Source: Prevotella sp.
GTDB lineage: Bacteria; Bacteroidota; Bacteroidia; Bacteroidales; Bacteroidaceae
Length of the DNA stretch: 63,673 bases
Reading direction: 5' to 3'
NCBI GenBank assembly: GCA_017470345.1
Contig: JAFUEP010000039.1
Coordinates: 1 to 63,673 of the forward strand
Both the position numbers and the translations under genes were made by a program. Of the stretch, positions 1 through 6,992 are shown piece after piece; position 1 is the stretch's first letter; every line of letters starts with the position of its first letter. The notes beneath the pieces are model-generated. The model saw only the letters and a list, made by a program, of their open reading frames with translations. It made no database searches and was not told the DNA's origin.

Positions 1-543
1 GACAAAGTTTTGTCTAGGAGAAACTTCCCTCCTGGACAGCATGGCAATAACCGCCGCCGCAAGCAGTCGGAGTATGCTGTCATGCTGGCAGAGAAGCAGA
101 AAGCCAAGTACACCTACGGAGTGCTTGAGCGCCAGTTCCGCATCCTCTTCGAAAAGGCAGCCAAGGCTGACGGCATCACCGGTGAGGTGCTGCTCCAGAA
201 CCTTGAGAGCCGACTCGACAATGTGGTGTTCCGTCTGGGCCTCGCTCCCACCCGCGCAGCTGCCCGTCAGCTCGTCGGCCATCGTCATATCGTCGTCGAT
301 GGCAAGGTGGTCAACATTCCGTCGTTTGCTGTCAAGCCCGGTATGATCGTCGGCGTTCGCGAGAAGTCGAAGTCGCTCGAGGTCATCGCCGATGCACTGG
401 CCGGATTCAACCACAGCAAGTACCCCTGGATCGAGTGGGATGAGCAGCAGAAGGCAGGCAAGTTCCTGCATCGCCCCGAGCGCGCTGACATTCCTGAGAA
501 CATTAAGGAGCAGTTAATCGTTGAGTTGTACTCTAAGAACTAA
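1..543 (+). CDS. rpsD: 30S ribosomal protein S4 (5' end missing)
   Basis: Primary rRNA-binding protein of the small subunit; it starts 16S rRNA 5'-domain assembly. The reading frame is open from base 1 (D-K-V-L-S-R-R-N), so the gene starts upstream of the window; the TTG at base 10 is an internal Leu codon. Visible hallmarks are [10 protein letters not shown], the long basic helix [15 protein letters not shown], and the S4 RNA-binding domain (roughly [28 protein letters not shown]). About 180 of the usual 200 residues are present. It is followed after 15 bp by rpoA and then rplQ, the conserved end of the alpha operon. Identity is certain; only the N-terminus is unseen. Confidence 0.97.
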   Translation, partial: DKVLSRRNFPPGQHGNNRRRKQSEYAVMLAEKQKAKYTYGVLERQFRILFEKAAKADGITGEVLLQNLESRLDNVVFRLGLAPTRAAARQLVGHRHIVVDGKVVNIPSFAVKPGMIVGVREKSKSLEVIADALAGFNHSKYPWIEWDEQQKAGKFLHRPERADIPENIKEQLIVELYSKN

Positions 544-558
544 AAATCATTTAAATTA

Positions 559-1551
559 ATGGCGATATTAGCATTTCAAAAACCCGATAAAGTGGTAATG
601 TTGGAAGCCAACGACCGGTTCGGCAAGTTCGAGTTCCGTCCGTTGGAGCCGGGCTTTGGCGTGACCGTCGGCAATGCCCTGCGCCGCATACTCCTTTCAT
701 CGCTCGAGGGTTATGCCATCAACACCATCCGCATTGCCGGTGTTGAGCATGAGTTCTCCTCGGTCCCTGGTGTGAAGGAGGATGTCACCAACATTATCTT
801 GAACCTGAAGCAAGTCAGGTTCAAGCAAGTAGTAGAAGAATTCGAGAACGAGAAGGTCAGCATCACCGTCGAGAATGCCACCGAGTTCAAAGCCGGTGAC
901 ATAGGCCGGTATCTGACTGGATTTGAAGTGTTAAATCCCGATTTGGTGATTTGTCATCTCGACTCAAAAGCTTCCATGCAGATAGACCTGACGATCAATA
1001 AGGGTCGCGGCTATGTGCCCTCGGACGAGAACCGCGAGTTCTGCACCGACGTCAACGTGATCCCCATCGACTCTATCTACACCCCCATCCGCAACGTCAA
1101 GTTCGCCGTCGAGCCCTATCGTGTCGAGCAGAAGACCGACTACGACAAGCTCGTCCTCGAAGTGACGACGGACGGTTCCATTCACCCGAAGGACGCCCTC
1201 AAGGAGGCCGCCAAGATCCTCATCTATCACTTCATGCTCTTCTCCGACGAGAAGATCACGCTCGAGAACACCGAGAACGAGACCAACCAGGAGTTTGATG
1301 AGGAAGTGCTGCACATGCGTCAGCTGCTCAAGACCAAGCTCGTCGACATGAACCTCTCCGTTCGTGCCCTCAACTGTCTGAAGGCTGCCGACGTCGAGAC
1401 GCTCGGTGATCTCGTGCAGTATAACAAGACCGACCTCCTGAAGTTCCGCAACTTCGGTAAGAAATCGCTCACGGAGCTTGATGATTTGCTCGAGAGTCTG
1501 AATCTGTCGTTTGGAACCGACATAACCAAGTACAAACTGGACAAGGAGTAA
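559..1551 (+). CDS. rpoA: DNA-directed RNA polymerase subunit alpha
   Basis: Alpha subunit that nucleates RNA polymerase assembly; its C-terminal domain contacts DNA and activators. The protein is 330 aa, a normal length. The N-terminal dimerisation domain shows [17 protein letters not shown], and the C-terminal domain shows the helix-hairpin-helix region [20 protein letters not shown] followed by [13 protein letters not shown]. The start ATG lies 15 bp after the rpsD stop, consistent with co-transcription. No unusual insertions are visible. Confidence 0.98.
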   Translation: MAILAFQKPDKVVMLEANDRFGKFEFRPLEPGFGVTVGNALRRILLSSLEGYAINTIRIAGVEHEFSSVPGVKEDVTNIILNLKQVRFKQVVEEFENEKVSITVENATEFKAGDIGRYLTGFEVLNPDLVICHLDSKASMQIDLTINKGRGYVPSDENREFCTDVNVIPIDSIYTPIRNVKFAVEPYRVEQKTDYDKLVLEVTTDGSIHPKDALKEAAKILIYHFMLFSDEKITLENTENETNQEFDEEVLHMRQLLKTKLVDMNLSVRALNCLKAADVETLGDLVQYNKTDLLKFRNFGKKSLTELDDLLESLNLSFGTDITKYKLDKE

Positions 1552-1590
1552 GTGAATTACGAATTGCCCAATAACAAGTAAAAAACAACA

Positions 1591-2088
1591 ATGAGACATA
1601 ACAAGAAATTCAACCATCTCGGTCGTACTGCTGACCATCGCCGCGCCATGCTTGCCAACCTGGCCAAGTCGCTGATCCAGCACAAAAGAATCACTACGAC
1701 CGTCGCCAAGGCAAAGGAACTCAAGAAGTACGTCGAGCCCCTCATCACGAAGGCTAAGGACGACTCCACCAACTCACGCCGCGTCGTGTTCAGCTACCTC
1801 CAGAACAAGGAGGCCATCAAGGAGCTCTTCGGCCCCATCGCCGAGAAGGTCGGCGACCGCCCCGGTGGCTACACACGCATCATCAAGCTCGGCACCCGTC
1901 AGGGCGATGCAGCATCCATCTGCTTCATCGAGCTCGTCGACTTCGACCCCGAAATGGCCAAGACCGAGGGCAAGAAGAAGGCTACGCGCCGTTCGCGCCG
2001 TTCCGGCTCCAAGGCAGAGGCTCCCGCCCAGGAGGCTCCCGCAGCCGAAGAGGCTCCCGCAGCCGAAGAGGCTCCGGTGGCTGAATAA
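1591..2088 (+). CDS. rplQ: 50S ribosomal protein L17 with acidic Ala/Pro/Glu tail
   Basis: Large-subunit protein at the exit-tunnel side of the ribosome. The N-terminus [20 protein letters not shown] is typical L17, and the core ends near residue 125. A tail of about 40 residues follows: first basic ([14 protein letters not shown]), then Ala/Pro/Glu repeats of the type [13 protein letters not shown]. The total of 165 aa is longer than E. coli L17 (about 127). rpsB in this window carries an almost identical tail. This is the last gene of the alpha operon; a strong terminator follows. Confidence 0.97.
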   Translation: MRHNKKFNHLGRTADHRRAMLANLAKSLIQHKRITTTVAKAKELKKYVEPLITKAKDDSTNSRRVVFSYLQNKEAIKELFGPIAEKVGDRPGGYTRIIKLGTRQGDAASICFIELVDFDPEMAKTEGKKKATRRSRRSGSKAEAPAQEAPAAEEAPAAEEAPVAE

Positions 2089-2120
2089 ACCAGAGACAAC
2101 TTGTCTGAATATAACTCGAA

Positions 2121-2158
2121 GAGACTCCCGCCACACCGTGGCGGGAGTCTCTTTTTTT
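2121..2158 (+). terminator. Rho-independent terminator of the alpha operon
   Basis: Perfect 14-bp stem GAGACTCCCGCCAC (2121-2134) with GTGGCGGGAGTCTC (2138-2151), 3-nt loop, then a run of seven T. It lies 32 bp after the rplQ stop. Confidence 0.93.
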
Positions 2159-2188
2159 GCGCCTTTCTCTATTTAGACTGACAATTAT

Positions 2189-2219
2189 TTTGTTAACTCG
2201 GAAAATATTCATATCTTTG
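2189..2219 (+). promoter_or_regulatory. Bacteroidetes-type promoter of the toxin-antitoxin pair
   Basis: TTTG at 2189-2192 (-33 element), 19-bp spacer, TATCTTTG at 2212-2219 (-7 element, consensus TAnnTTTG). Transcription would start near 2226, about 17 nt before the antitoxin ATG. Confidence 0.75.
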
Positions 2220-2242
2220 CACACGAACCAATATCCATAAAT

Positions 2243-2494
2243 ATGACGACAGTAGCATTGAATAACCTTTGGTCATATCTGCAAGGACTATCCCTTTCGC
2301 AGAAAGACCGCCAGTGGTTGGCTTCTAAACTCGTTGAGCCTGTCGACCATACTAAGACAGCTCAGCAGCAGGCTTATGTAAAAGAAACATTGACTCGGGC
2401 ACTGGATGAATACGACGATGCTCGTCGGACAGGCCGCAGGCTACAGACTGTCGATGAATTCCTCCAGGAACTAAAACAAGAGCTATCCAAATGA
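2243..2494 (+). CDS. Probable antitoxin of a type II toxin-antitoxin module
   Basis: Small 83-aa, mostly helical, charged protein with no signal peptide or membrane segment. Its stop overlaps the next gene's start (ATGA at 2491-2494), the usual translational coupling of toxin-antitoxin pairs, and the next gene looks like a RelE/ParE-fold toxin. The C-terminal part (TVDEFLQELKQELSK) resembles the helical, toxin-binding end of Bacteroidetes RelE-partner antitoxins. No DNA-binding motif is obvious by eye. The cassette has its own promoter and terminator, which isolates it from the ribosomal operon upstream. The role is inferred mainly from context. Confidence 0.7.
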   Translation: MTTVALNNLWSYLQGLSLSQKDRQWLASKLVEPVDHTKTAQQQAYVKETLTRALDEYDDARRTGRRLQTVDEFLQELKQELSK

Positions 2495-2826
2495 ATGTAG
2501 AAATTCACGTCCTTGATGAGTTCAAACGTCAGTTCCGTCGGCTTAGCAAGAAGTACAGATCGTTGGCCGATGACCTCGAGGCCTTCCAGAAAAGTCTGAT
2601 CGAAAATCCGTTCCAAGGCTCTGACCTTGGCGGCGGGGTTCGAAAAGTCCGAATGGCAATAAGCTCAAAAAGGAAAGGTAAGAGTGGGGGCGCGCGCGTG
2701 CTTACACTGAACCTATTGGTGAGCAGTGATGTGGAAGTGACCCTGCTGACGATATACGACAAGGAGGACGTCGCGAACGTTTCTGACAACTACGTCCGAT
2801 GGCTCATCACGGAAGCGAAGAAATAA
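2491..2826 (+). CDS. RelE/ParE-family toxin-like protein
   Basis: 111-aa protein of the size and pattern of RelE/HigB-like mRNA interferases: an N-terminal strand plus helix (FKRQFRRLSKKYRSLADDLEAF), the segment NPFQGSDLGGGVRKVRMAI, then basic residues, a strand-rich middle (RVLTLNLLVSSDVEVTLLTIYDKEDVANV) and a C-terminal helix. In this family basic residues on the beta sheet contact the A-site mRNA; the K/R-rich SSKRKGKSGG stretch may play that part. It overlaps the antitoxin gene by 4 bp and is closed by a terminator 33 bp downstream. The exact subfamily and whether it is active cannot be decided from sequence alone. Confidence 0.8.
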   Translation: MNVEIHVLDEFKRQFRRLSKKYRSLADDLEAFQKSLIENPFQGSDLGGGVRKVRMAISSKRKGKSGGARVLTLNLLVSSDVEVTLLTIYDKEDVANVSDNYVRWLITEAKK

Positions 2827-2858
2827 GAACGACTTGTCTAAAAATAACACGGAATGAC

Positions 2859-2886
2859 TCCCGCCGCTTGCCGGCGGGATTTTTTT
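2859..2886 (+). terminator. Terminator after the toxin gene
   Basis: Perfect 8-bp stem TCCCGCCG (2859-2866) with CGGCGGGA (2872-2879), 5-nt loop, then seven T. The stem sequence resembles the terminator after rplQ. Confidence 0.85.
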
Positions 2887-2916
2887 ATGTATCTGCAAAA
2901 AAAATAAGCGAGAAAA

Positions 2917-2948
2917 TTTGGTAGATTAGGAAATAGTTCGTAAATTTG
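2917..2948 (+). promoter_or_regulatory. Promoter of the cohesin/dockerin-like gene
   Basis: TTTG (2917-2920), 20-bp spacer, TAAATTTG (2941-2948). Start would be near 2955, leaving an AT-rich leader of about 65 nt before the ATG at 3021. Confidence 0.7.
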
Positions 2949-3020
2949 CAGAGAAATATATAGTGTTTCGGCTAAAATGGACATATTTAGTGAATTTATT
3001 AACATTAAACAAGTAATTAT

Positions 3021-3674
3021 ATGAAGAAGACATTACTTTTACTCGCACTTTGCGCAGGTAGCCTGCTCAGTGCAAATGCAGACGACCATCTGACGGCTCT
3101 TCTGAAGCCCGGCGATGCTGTTCTGGGAATCCAGCTGAAGAATGCCGATGCCTACACCGCATTCCAGATGGACATTGCTCTGCCTGAGGGAATGACTCTT
3201 GTGGACGCTACTGATGCCGTCACGCTGCAGCGTCAGGACACTGAGGCCCCTCAGGTCGTGGAATCTAACATGGTTGATGGCAAGCTGAGAGTCGTTGCTT
3301 ACTCTTACAAAGAGGATGGCACGACGAAGGTCGGCAACAAGAGTTTCACGGACACAAAGGGCGACGTGCTCCTTCTCAAGGTCAATGTTACTGAAGCTTG
3401 CGTGGCAAACGCTATCGAATTAAGCAATGTCGAGTTCGTTAAAACCGACGGCCTGACAGCTACGGCTCTTGGTGTGACTGCTAAGGGTAAGTTTGGTGAT
3501 ATCAATGGTAATAATGAAGTTACTACAGATGATGCAACAATGGCTATCAAGCATTTCCTAAAGAAGATTACGCTGACTTCAGAGCAAATTGAGTTAGGCG
3601 ATCTTTCTGGGGATATGGATATTACCACAGATGATGCCACCAGAATTATTAAAGTATTTCTTAAGAAATTTTAA
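3021..3674 (+). CDS. Secreted protein: cohesin-like domain plus dockerin-like repeats
   Basis: 217 aa. Signal peptide at residues 1-20 (MKKTLLLLALCAGSLLSANA). Residues about 25-155 resemble the beta-rich cohesin-like fold found in many Bacteroidetes secreted proteins (FQMDIALPEGMTL, then alternating strands). Residues about 156-217 hold two dockerin-type calcium-binding repeats: GDINGNNEVTTDDATMAIKH and GDLSGDMDITTDDATRIIKV. Each has the D-x-N/S-x-N/D spacing and a following helix. There is no sorting tail after the dockerin. The next gene, 14 bp downstream, also begins with a cohesin-like segment, so the two are probably co-transcribed. The DNA is AT-richer than the housekeeping genes around it. 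The binding partner is unknown. Confidence 0.75.
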   Translation: MKKTLLLLALCAGSLLSANADDHLTALLKPGDAVLGIQLKNADAYTAFQMDIALPEGMTLVDATDAVTLQRQDTEAPQVVESNMVDGKLRVVAYSYKEDGTTKVGNKSFTDTKGDVLLLKVNVTEACVANAIELSNVEFVKTDGLTATALGVTAKGKFGDINGNNEVTTDDATMAIKHFLKKITLTSEQIELGDLSGDMDITTDDATRIIKVFLKKF

Positions 3675-3688
3675 ATACATCGTATAAT

Positions 3689-4855
3689 ATGAAAAAGCTA
3701 TTTTTTACATTAGCGGCAACAGCCATTTGTGCAATGGCTTCTGCACAAACTGCTTCAATTGCTGACATTGATATCATGCCGGGTCAGACCGCTTCATTTA
3801 CAATTGTTGTAAATGTAGGTGATAATGAGTTCTCTGGTATAGAATTTACGAAGATGCAATTACCAGAAGGCATTACCATGGTTGAAAATGGTGTAATTCC
3901 TAACTCTGATTGGGATAAGACAGCATATTGCGATTTCGGTATTGATACAGATGGTACCATCATAGGTGCATTTAATTCTCAAAAAGATATTGCTATCCCT
4001 CAGAATCAGGATTTTGCTCTTGGCACTATGGAGATCAAAGCTGCTGCTGATCTTGAAATCGGAACTTCTCTTACAATTACGATTCCTGCTGGTAAGTTAA
4101 AGTTCGTACCTGGAAGTATTCCCGTTGAGAATGAAATTTCCTTTAAGGTGAATGTTACCAATACTGTTACCCTTGATGAGAATTCCACCATACTTCCTGT
4201 AGCTACTACTGGTGTGAATGTAGCGGTTAAGCGTACCATCAATGCTAATGAGTGGAGTACGATCTGCCTGCCCTTCGCTATGAATGCTGAGCAGATGGCA
4301 AAAGCATTCGGTGAGGGCGTGCAACTTGCTGAGTTCACTGGTTGGTCCTCAGAGAAAGATAACGACGCTATAGTAGGAATAACTGTCAATTTTGCATTGG
4401 CTACTGAAATGGAGGCCAACTATCCTTACATAATAAAGGTCGGCTCTCCCATTTCTGAATTTACAGTCGAAGGTGTTGATATCGAACCGGAAGAGGAGCC
4501 ATATATTCGAGTTGGCAATAAGTCAGCTGAACGCGGCTGGTTCTATGGAACAAATGCAGTTACTACTGTTCCTGAAGAGAATGTATTCCTAAGCGAAAAC
4601 AAATTCTGGTATTCGACAGGTGCAACAAAGATCAAAGCATTCCGTGGATACTTCAAATTCTATGATGTGCTTGATGCATACTTTGATGCAGAAGCAGGAG
4701 CTCGCATTAAGATGTCCTTTGACGATGAGACTACTGGCATCAGCGGTGTGAACATCAATGTTGATGGTGAGTACTACAACCTGAACGGTCTGCGTGTTGA
4801 GACGCCTGCTAAGGGTATCTTCATCAAGGACGGCAAGAAGGTCGTTGTGAAGTAA
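3689..4855 (+). CDS. Secreted protein with cohesin-like N-terminus and short C-terminal sorting-type tail
   Basis: 388 aa. Signal peptide at 1-19 (MKKLFFTLAATAICAMASA). Residues 20-155 look cohesin-like (PGQTASFTIVVNVG, FSGIEFTKMQLPEGITMV). The middle contains NANEWSTICLPFAM, a motif repeatedly seen in Prevotella secreted proteins of unknown role. The C-terminus (YYNLNGLRVETPAKGIFIKD then GKKVVVK) matches the short tail seen on other predicted exported proteins of this group and is likely a T9SS-type sorting or anchoring signal. It starts 14 bp after the dockerin gene. The coding DNA is AT-rich compared with the core genes. No enzymatic motif is recognised. Confidence 0.7.
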   Translation: MKKLFFTLAATAICAMASAQTASIADIDIMPGQTASFTIVVNVGDNEFSGIEFTKMQLPEGITMVENGVIPNSDWDKTAYCDFGIDTDGTIIGAFNSQKDIAIPQNQDFALGTMEIKAAADLEIGTSLTITIPAGKLKFVPGSIPVENEISFKVNVTNTVTLDENSTILPVATTGVNVAVKRTINANEWSTICLPFAMNAEQMAKAFGEGVQLAEFTGWSSEKDNDAIVGITVNFALATEMEANYPYIIKVGSPISEFTVEGVDIEPEEEPYIRVGNKSAERGWFYGTNAVTTVPEENVFLSENKFWYSTGATKIKAFRGYFKFYDVLDAYFDAEAGARIKMSFDDETTGISGVNINVDGEYYNLNGLRVETPAKGIFIKDGKKVVVK

Positions 4856-4891
4856 TCGTGAGTTCAAATTCTATATTGACTAACTAAAAGA

Positions 4892-5113
4892 ATGAGGAAT
4901 AAGAAAATGAAAAAGAACTATATAGCCCCAAGCTCAATGGTCTCCTTCCTTGAGTTGCAACAGATGATTGCAGCCAGTGATCCCGGTGTCAGAAGTGCCG
5001 GCGACGTGACGGACATCACCTACGGTGGCGTCGATACTGATGGCAAGAAGAATCCTTCATCCCGCCACGGCAACGTCTGGGATGATGAGGAACTCGAGGA
5101 AGAGGAATATTAA
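4892..5113 (+). CDS. Small acidic-tailed peptide of unknown function
   Basis: 73 aa. Not recognised as a named family. The N-terminus (MKKNYIAPSSMVSFLELQQM, counting from the second Met at 4907) resembles short Prevotella/Bacteroides ORFs that begin M-K-K-x-Y-x-x-P. The middle is Gly/Ser/Asp-rich with a GDVTDITYGG segment, and the end is strongly acidic (WDDEELEEEEY). There is no clear cleavable signal peptide. It lies 36 bp after the preceding secreted-protein gene and just before a strong terminator, so it is probably the last gene of that operon. Either ATG (4892 or 4907) could be used. It could be a leader-containing peptide or a secreted small protein; this is unproven. Confidence 0.6.
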   Translation: MRNKKMKKNYIAPSSMVSFLELQQMIAASDPGVRSAGDVTDITYGGVDTDGKKNPSSRHGNVWDDEELEEEEY

Positions 5114-5163
5114 TCACTTGACCGAACGTCAGGTACGACGTGCCTGACACGACACATAGCAAG

Positions 5164-5204
5164 ACAGCAGCTACGACCGCGCGGTGCGTAGCTGCTGTTT
5201 TTTT
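5164..5204 (+). terminator. Strong terminator closing the secreted-protein operon
   Basis: Perfect 12-bp stem ACAGCAGCTACG (5164-5175) with CGTAGCTGCTGT (5187-5198), 11-nt loop, followed by a T run to 5204. Confidence 0.9.
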
Positions 5205-5228
5205 GTGAGCTATCGTGTCGGCTTTTCT

Positions 5229-5899
5229 GCCTGCGGCGCTACATGTAATATCCATGAATGGCCCAAGTAATGATTCAAAAATAATACATGCCCTATTTTT
5301 TAGAAAGAAATTGGCAAGAATTAGGATAAATTATTTCCAACAATTATAAATAAAATATTCTTTCTCATTGTTGAGGGAAATTATTTTTAATTCTTGCTCA
5401 TTTCTTTCAATAATATCTTTTTCTGCCTGCGGCGCTACATTTAATATTCATGAATGGCCATGAATGTTTCATAAATATTATATGAGTCATTCGTGTCTAA
5501 TTCATGTGCATTACATGTAGTGTCGCAGACAATACCTTTTCATTTTTGCCTGCGGCGCTACATATAATATCCATGAATGGACATGAATGGTTCAAAAGAA
5601 TTATATGAGTCATTCGTGTCTGATTCATGTGTATTCATGTAGCGTCGCAGACAAGAGAGAAGAGAATTTCTGCCTGCGGCGCTACATGTAATATCCATGA
5701 ATGGCCATGAATGGTTCAAAAATATTATATGAGTCATTCGTGTCTAATTCATGTGTATTTGTGTAGCGTCGCAGACAATACCTTTTCATTTCTGCCTGCG
5801 GCGCTACATATAATATCCATGAATGGCCATGAATGGTTCATAAATATTATATGAGTCATTCGTGTCAGATTCATGCGCATTACATGTAGTGTCGCAGAC
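5229..5899. repeat. Long palindromic repeat array 1 (one half unit and four full units)
   Basis: Units begin GCCTGCGGCGCTACAT and end TGTAGCGTCGCAGAC (some ATGTAGTGTCGCAGAC), so the ends are inverted copies of each other. Full units: 5425-5530, 5548-5652, 5672-5776 and 5794-5899 (105-106 bp each). A left half only (5229 to about 5293) comes first. Inside each unit CATGAATGGTTCA (left) pairs with TGAGTCATTCGTG (right) if G-U pairs are allowed, so each unit can form one long hairpin with an A/T-rich loop. Spacers are 17-19 bp and nearly identical to each other. No credible coding frame; the array lies between a terminator and the promoter of the next gene. Confidence 0.9.
5303..5408. repeat. 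AT-rich inverted repeat inside the array
   Basis: Arms 5303-5343 and 5368-5408 are imperfect inverted copies (for example GCAAGAATTA near 5315 against TAATTCTTGC near 5388). The spacer is AT-rich and about 24 bp. It sits exactly where the right half of the first long palindromic unit should be, so it may be an insertion. Confidence 0.75.
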
Positions 5900-6276
5900 A
5901 ATAAAAGGCGATAGTGGTTTTGCGGGTCATGTGATGTCCTAGAATTTGGAATATACTTTACATTCGTGTCGCGTCAACCGGAGAAGGACCGCTTCTCGCA
6001 TCAAGAAGCGGTCCTTTTCGAATGGAAAAGCGGCACTTCTCTGGCCTAAAAGCGCCGCTTCTCTACGACGCAAGTCTGCTATAGCTGATAATCAATGACT
6101 TGTGATTTCTTGACATCTGATTTGAATTTAATTGACAAATCATGGAATTGTACAGATGACGTAGGAGGTGTAATTAGAAACAAATTTGCACTAATTAGGG
6201 AAAAAAAAGCTGCGGTGATGATAGGAGTGCCGCGTTGTTAATTTCTTTCCAAAAATACTTCAAGATTTTTTCTTTT
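5900..6276. other. Non-coding gap between the two long-palindrome arrays
   Basis: 377 bp without a supportable gene. It contains a 22-bp palindromic tandem array (5982-6069, listed separately). The remainder is unremarkable AT-rich sequence with no clear promoter. Confidence 0.6.
5982..6069. repeat. 22-bp palindromic tandem array (copy 1)
   Basis: Four 22-bp units at 5982, 6004, 6026 and 6048, each starting A[GA]AAG and containing an inverted CTT[CT]TC about 8 bp later. Unit 1 AAGGACCGCTTCT (5984-5996) is the exact complement of unit 2 AGAAGCGGTCCTT (6004-6016), giving a 13-bp perfect hairpin. A related array is at 48382. Confidence 0.85.
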
Positions 6277-6835
6277 GCCTGCGGCGCAACATGTAATATC
6301 CATGAATGTCCATGTAATGCTTCAAAAATATTATATGTCAGATTACATGTCCAATTCATGTGTATTATATGTAGCGTCGCAGACAAGAGAGAAGAGAATT
6401 ACTGCCTGCGGCGCTACATGTAATGTGCGAGAATGGTCCATGTAATGAATCAAAAATATTATATGTCAGATTACATGTCCAATTCATGTGTATTATATGT
6501 AGCGTCGCAGACAAGAGAAAACAAACTGCCTGCGGCGCTACATGTAATATCCATGAATGTCCATGTAATGTTTCAAAAATATTATATGTCAGATTACATG
6601 TCCAATTCATGCGCATTATATGTAGCGTCGCAGACGAGAGAGAAGAGAATTTTTCCCTGCGGCGCTACATATAATATCCATGAATGTCCATGTAATGAAT
6701 CAAAAATATTATATGTCAGATTACATGTCCAATTCGTGTGTATTATATGTAGCGTCGCAGACAAGAGAAAACAAACTGCCTGCGGCGCTACATGTAATCT
6801 GCGAGAATGATCCATGTAATGAATCAAAAATATTT
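6277..6835. repeat. Long palindromic repeat array 2 (four full units and one half unit)
   Basis: Same end sequences as array 1. Full units: 6277-6384, 6404-6512, 6528-6635 and 6655-6762 (108-109 bp). A left half (6778-6835) runs into the promoter of the next gene. In this subfamily the inner stem is CATGTAAT on the left and ATTACATG on the right, replacing the CATGAATG/CATTCGTG pair of array 1. Spacers alternate between a 19-bp form (about AAGAGAGAAGAGAATTACT) and a 15-bp form (AAGAGAAAACAAACT). Apparent short reading frames here are translations of the repeat and are not credible genes. Confidence 0.9.
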
Positions 6836-6855
6836 TGCTTTTTTCTCCATAACCC

Positions 6856-6886
6856 TTTGCACTTTCGATTTTTAATTGTAACTTTG
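6856..6886 (+). promoter_or_regulatory. Promoter of the large dockerin-like protein gene
   Basis: TTTG (6856-6859), 19-bp spacer, TAACTTTG (6879-6886), a perfect Bacteroidetes match. The leader of about 100 nt contains a small hairpin, CGTGGC (6902-6907) with GCCACG (6916-6921). Confidence 0.85.
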
Positions 6887-6992
6887 CACCTGTATAGACG
6901 ACGTGGCCCGACGGTGCCACGCGCCGCATTGTACCCGATAACTAATATCTTAAAGAATAACGGAACAACAACAATTTAATAACAAAACAATT

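Noticed and set aside
10-12. TTG as the start of rpsD
   Set aside because: Residues before it (D-K-V) match the family, so the codon is internal and the gene begins before the window.
6433-6810. 125-aa reading frame in the repeat array
   Set aside because: It is a translation of consecutive repeats with the same peptide recurring; overlapping frames on both strands are equally open, which is expected from repetitive palindromes.
5229-6835. CRISPR array
   Set aside because: The repeats (about 106 bp) are far longer than CRISPR repeats, spacers are only 15-19 bp and repeat each other, and there are no cas genes nearby.
5229-6835. Integron attC array
   Set aside because: The palindromic ends lack the attC core (GTTRRRY/RYYYAAC), there are no cassette genes between units, and no integrase is present in the window.
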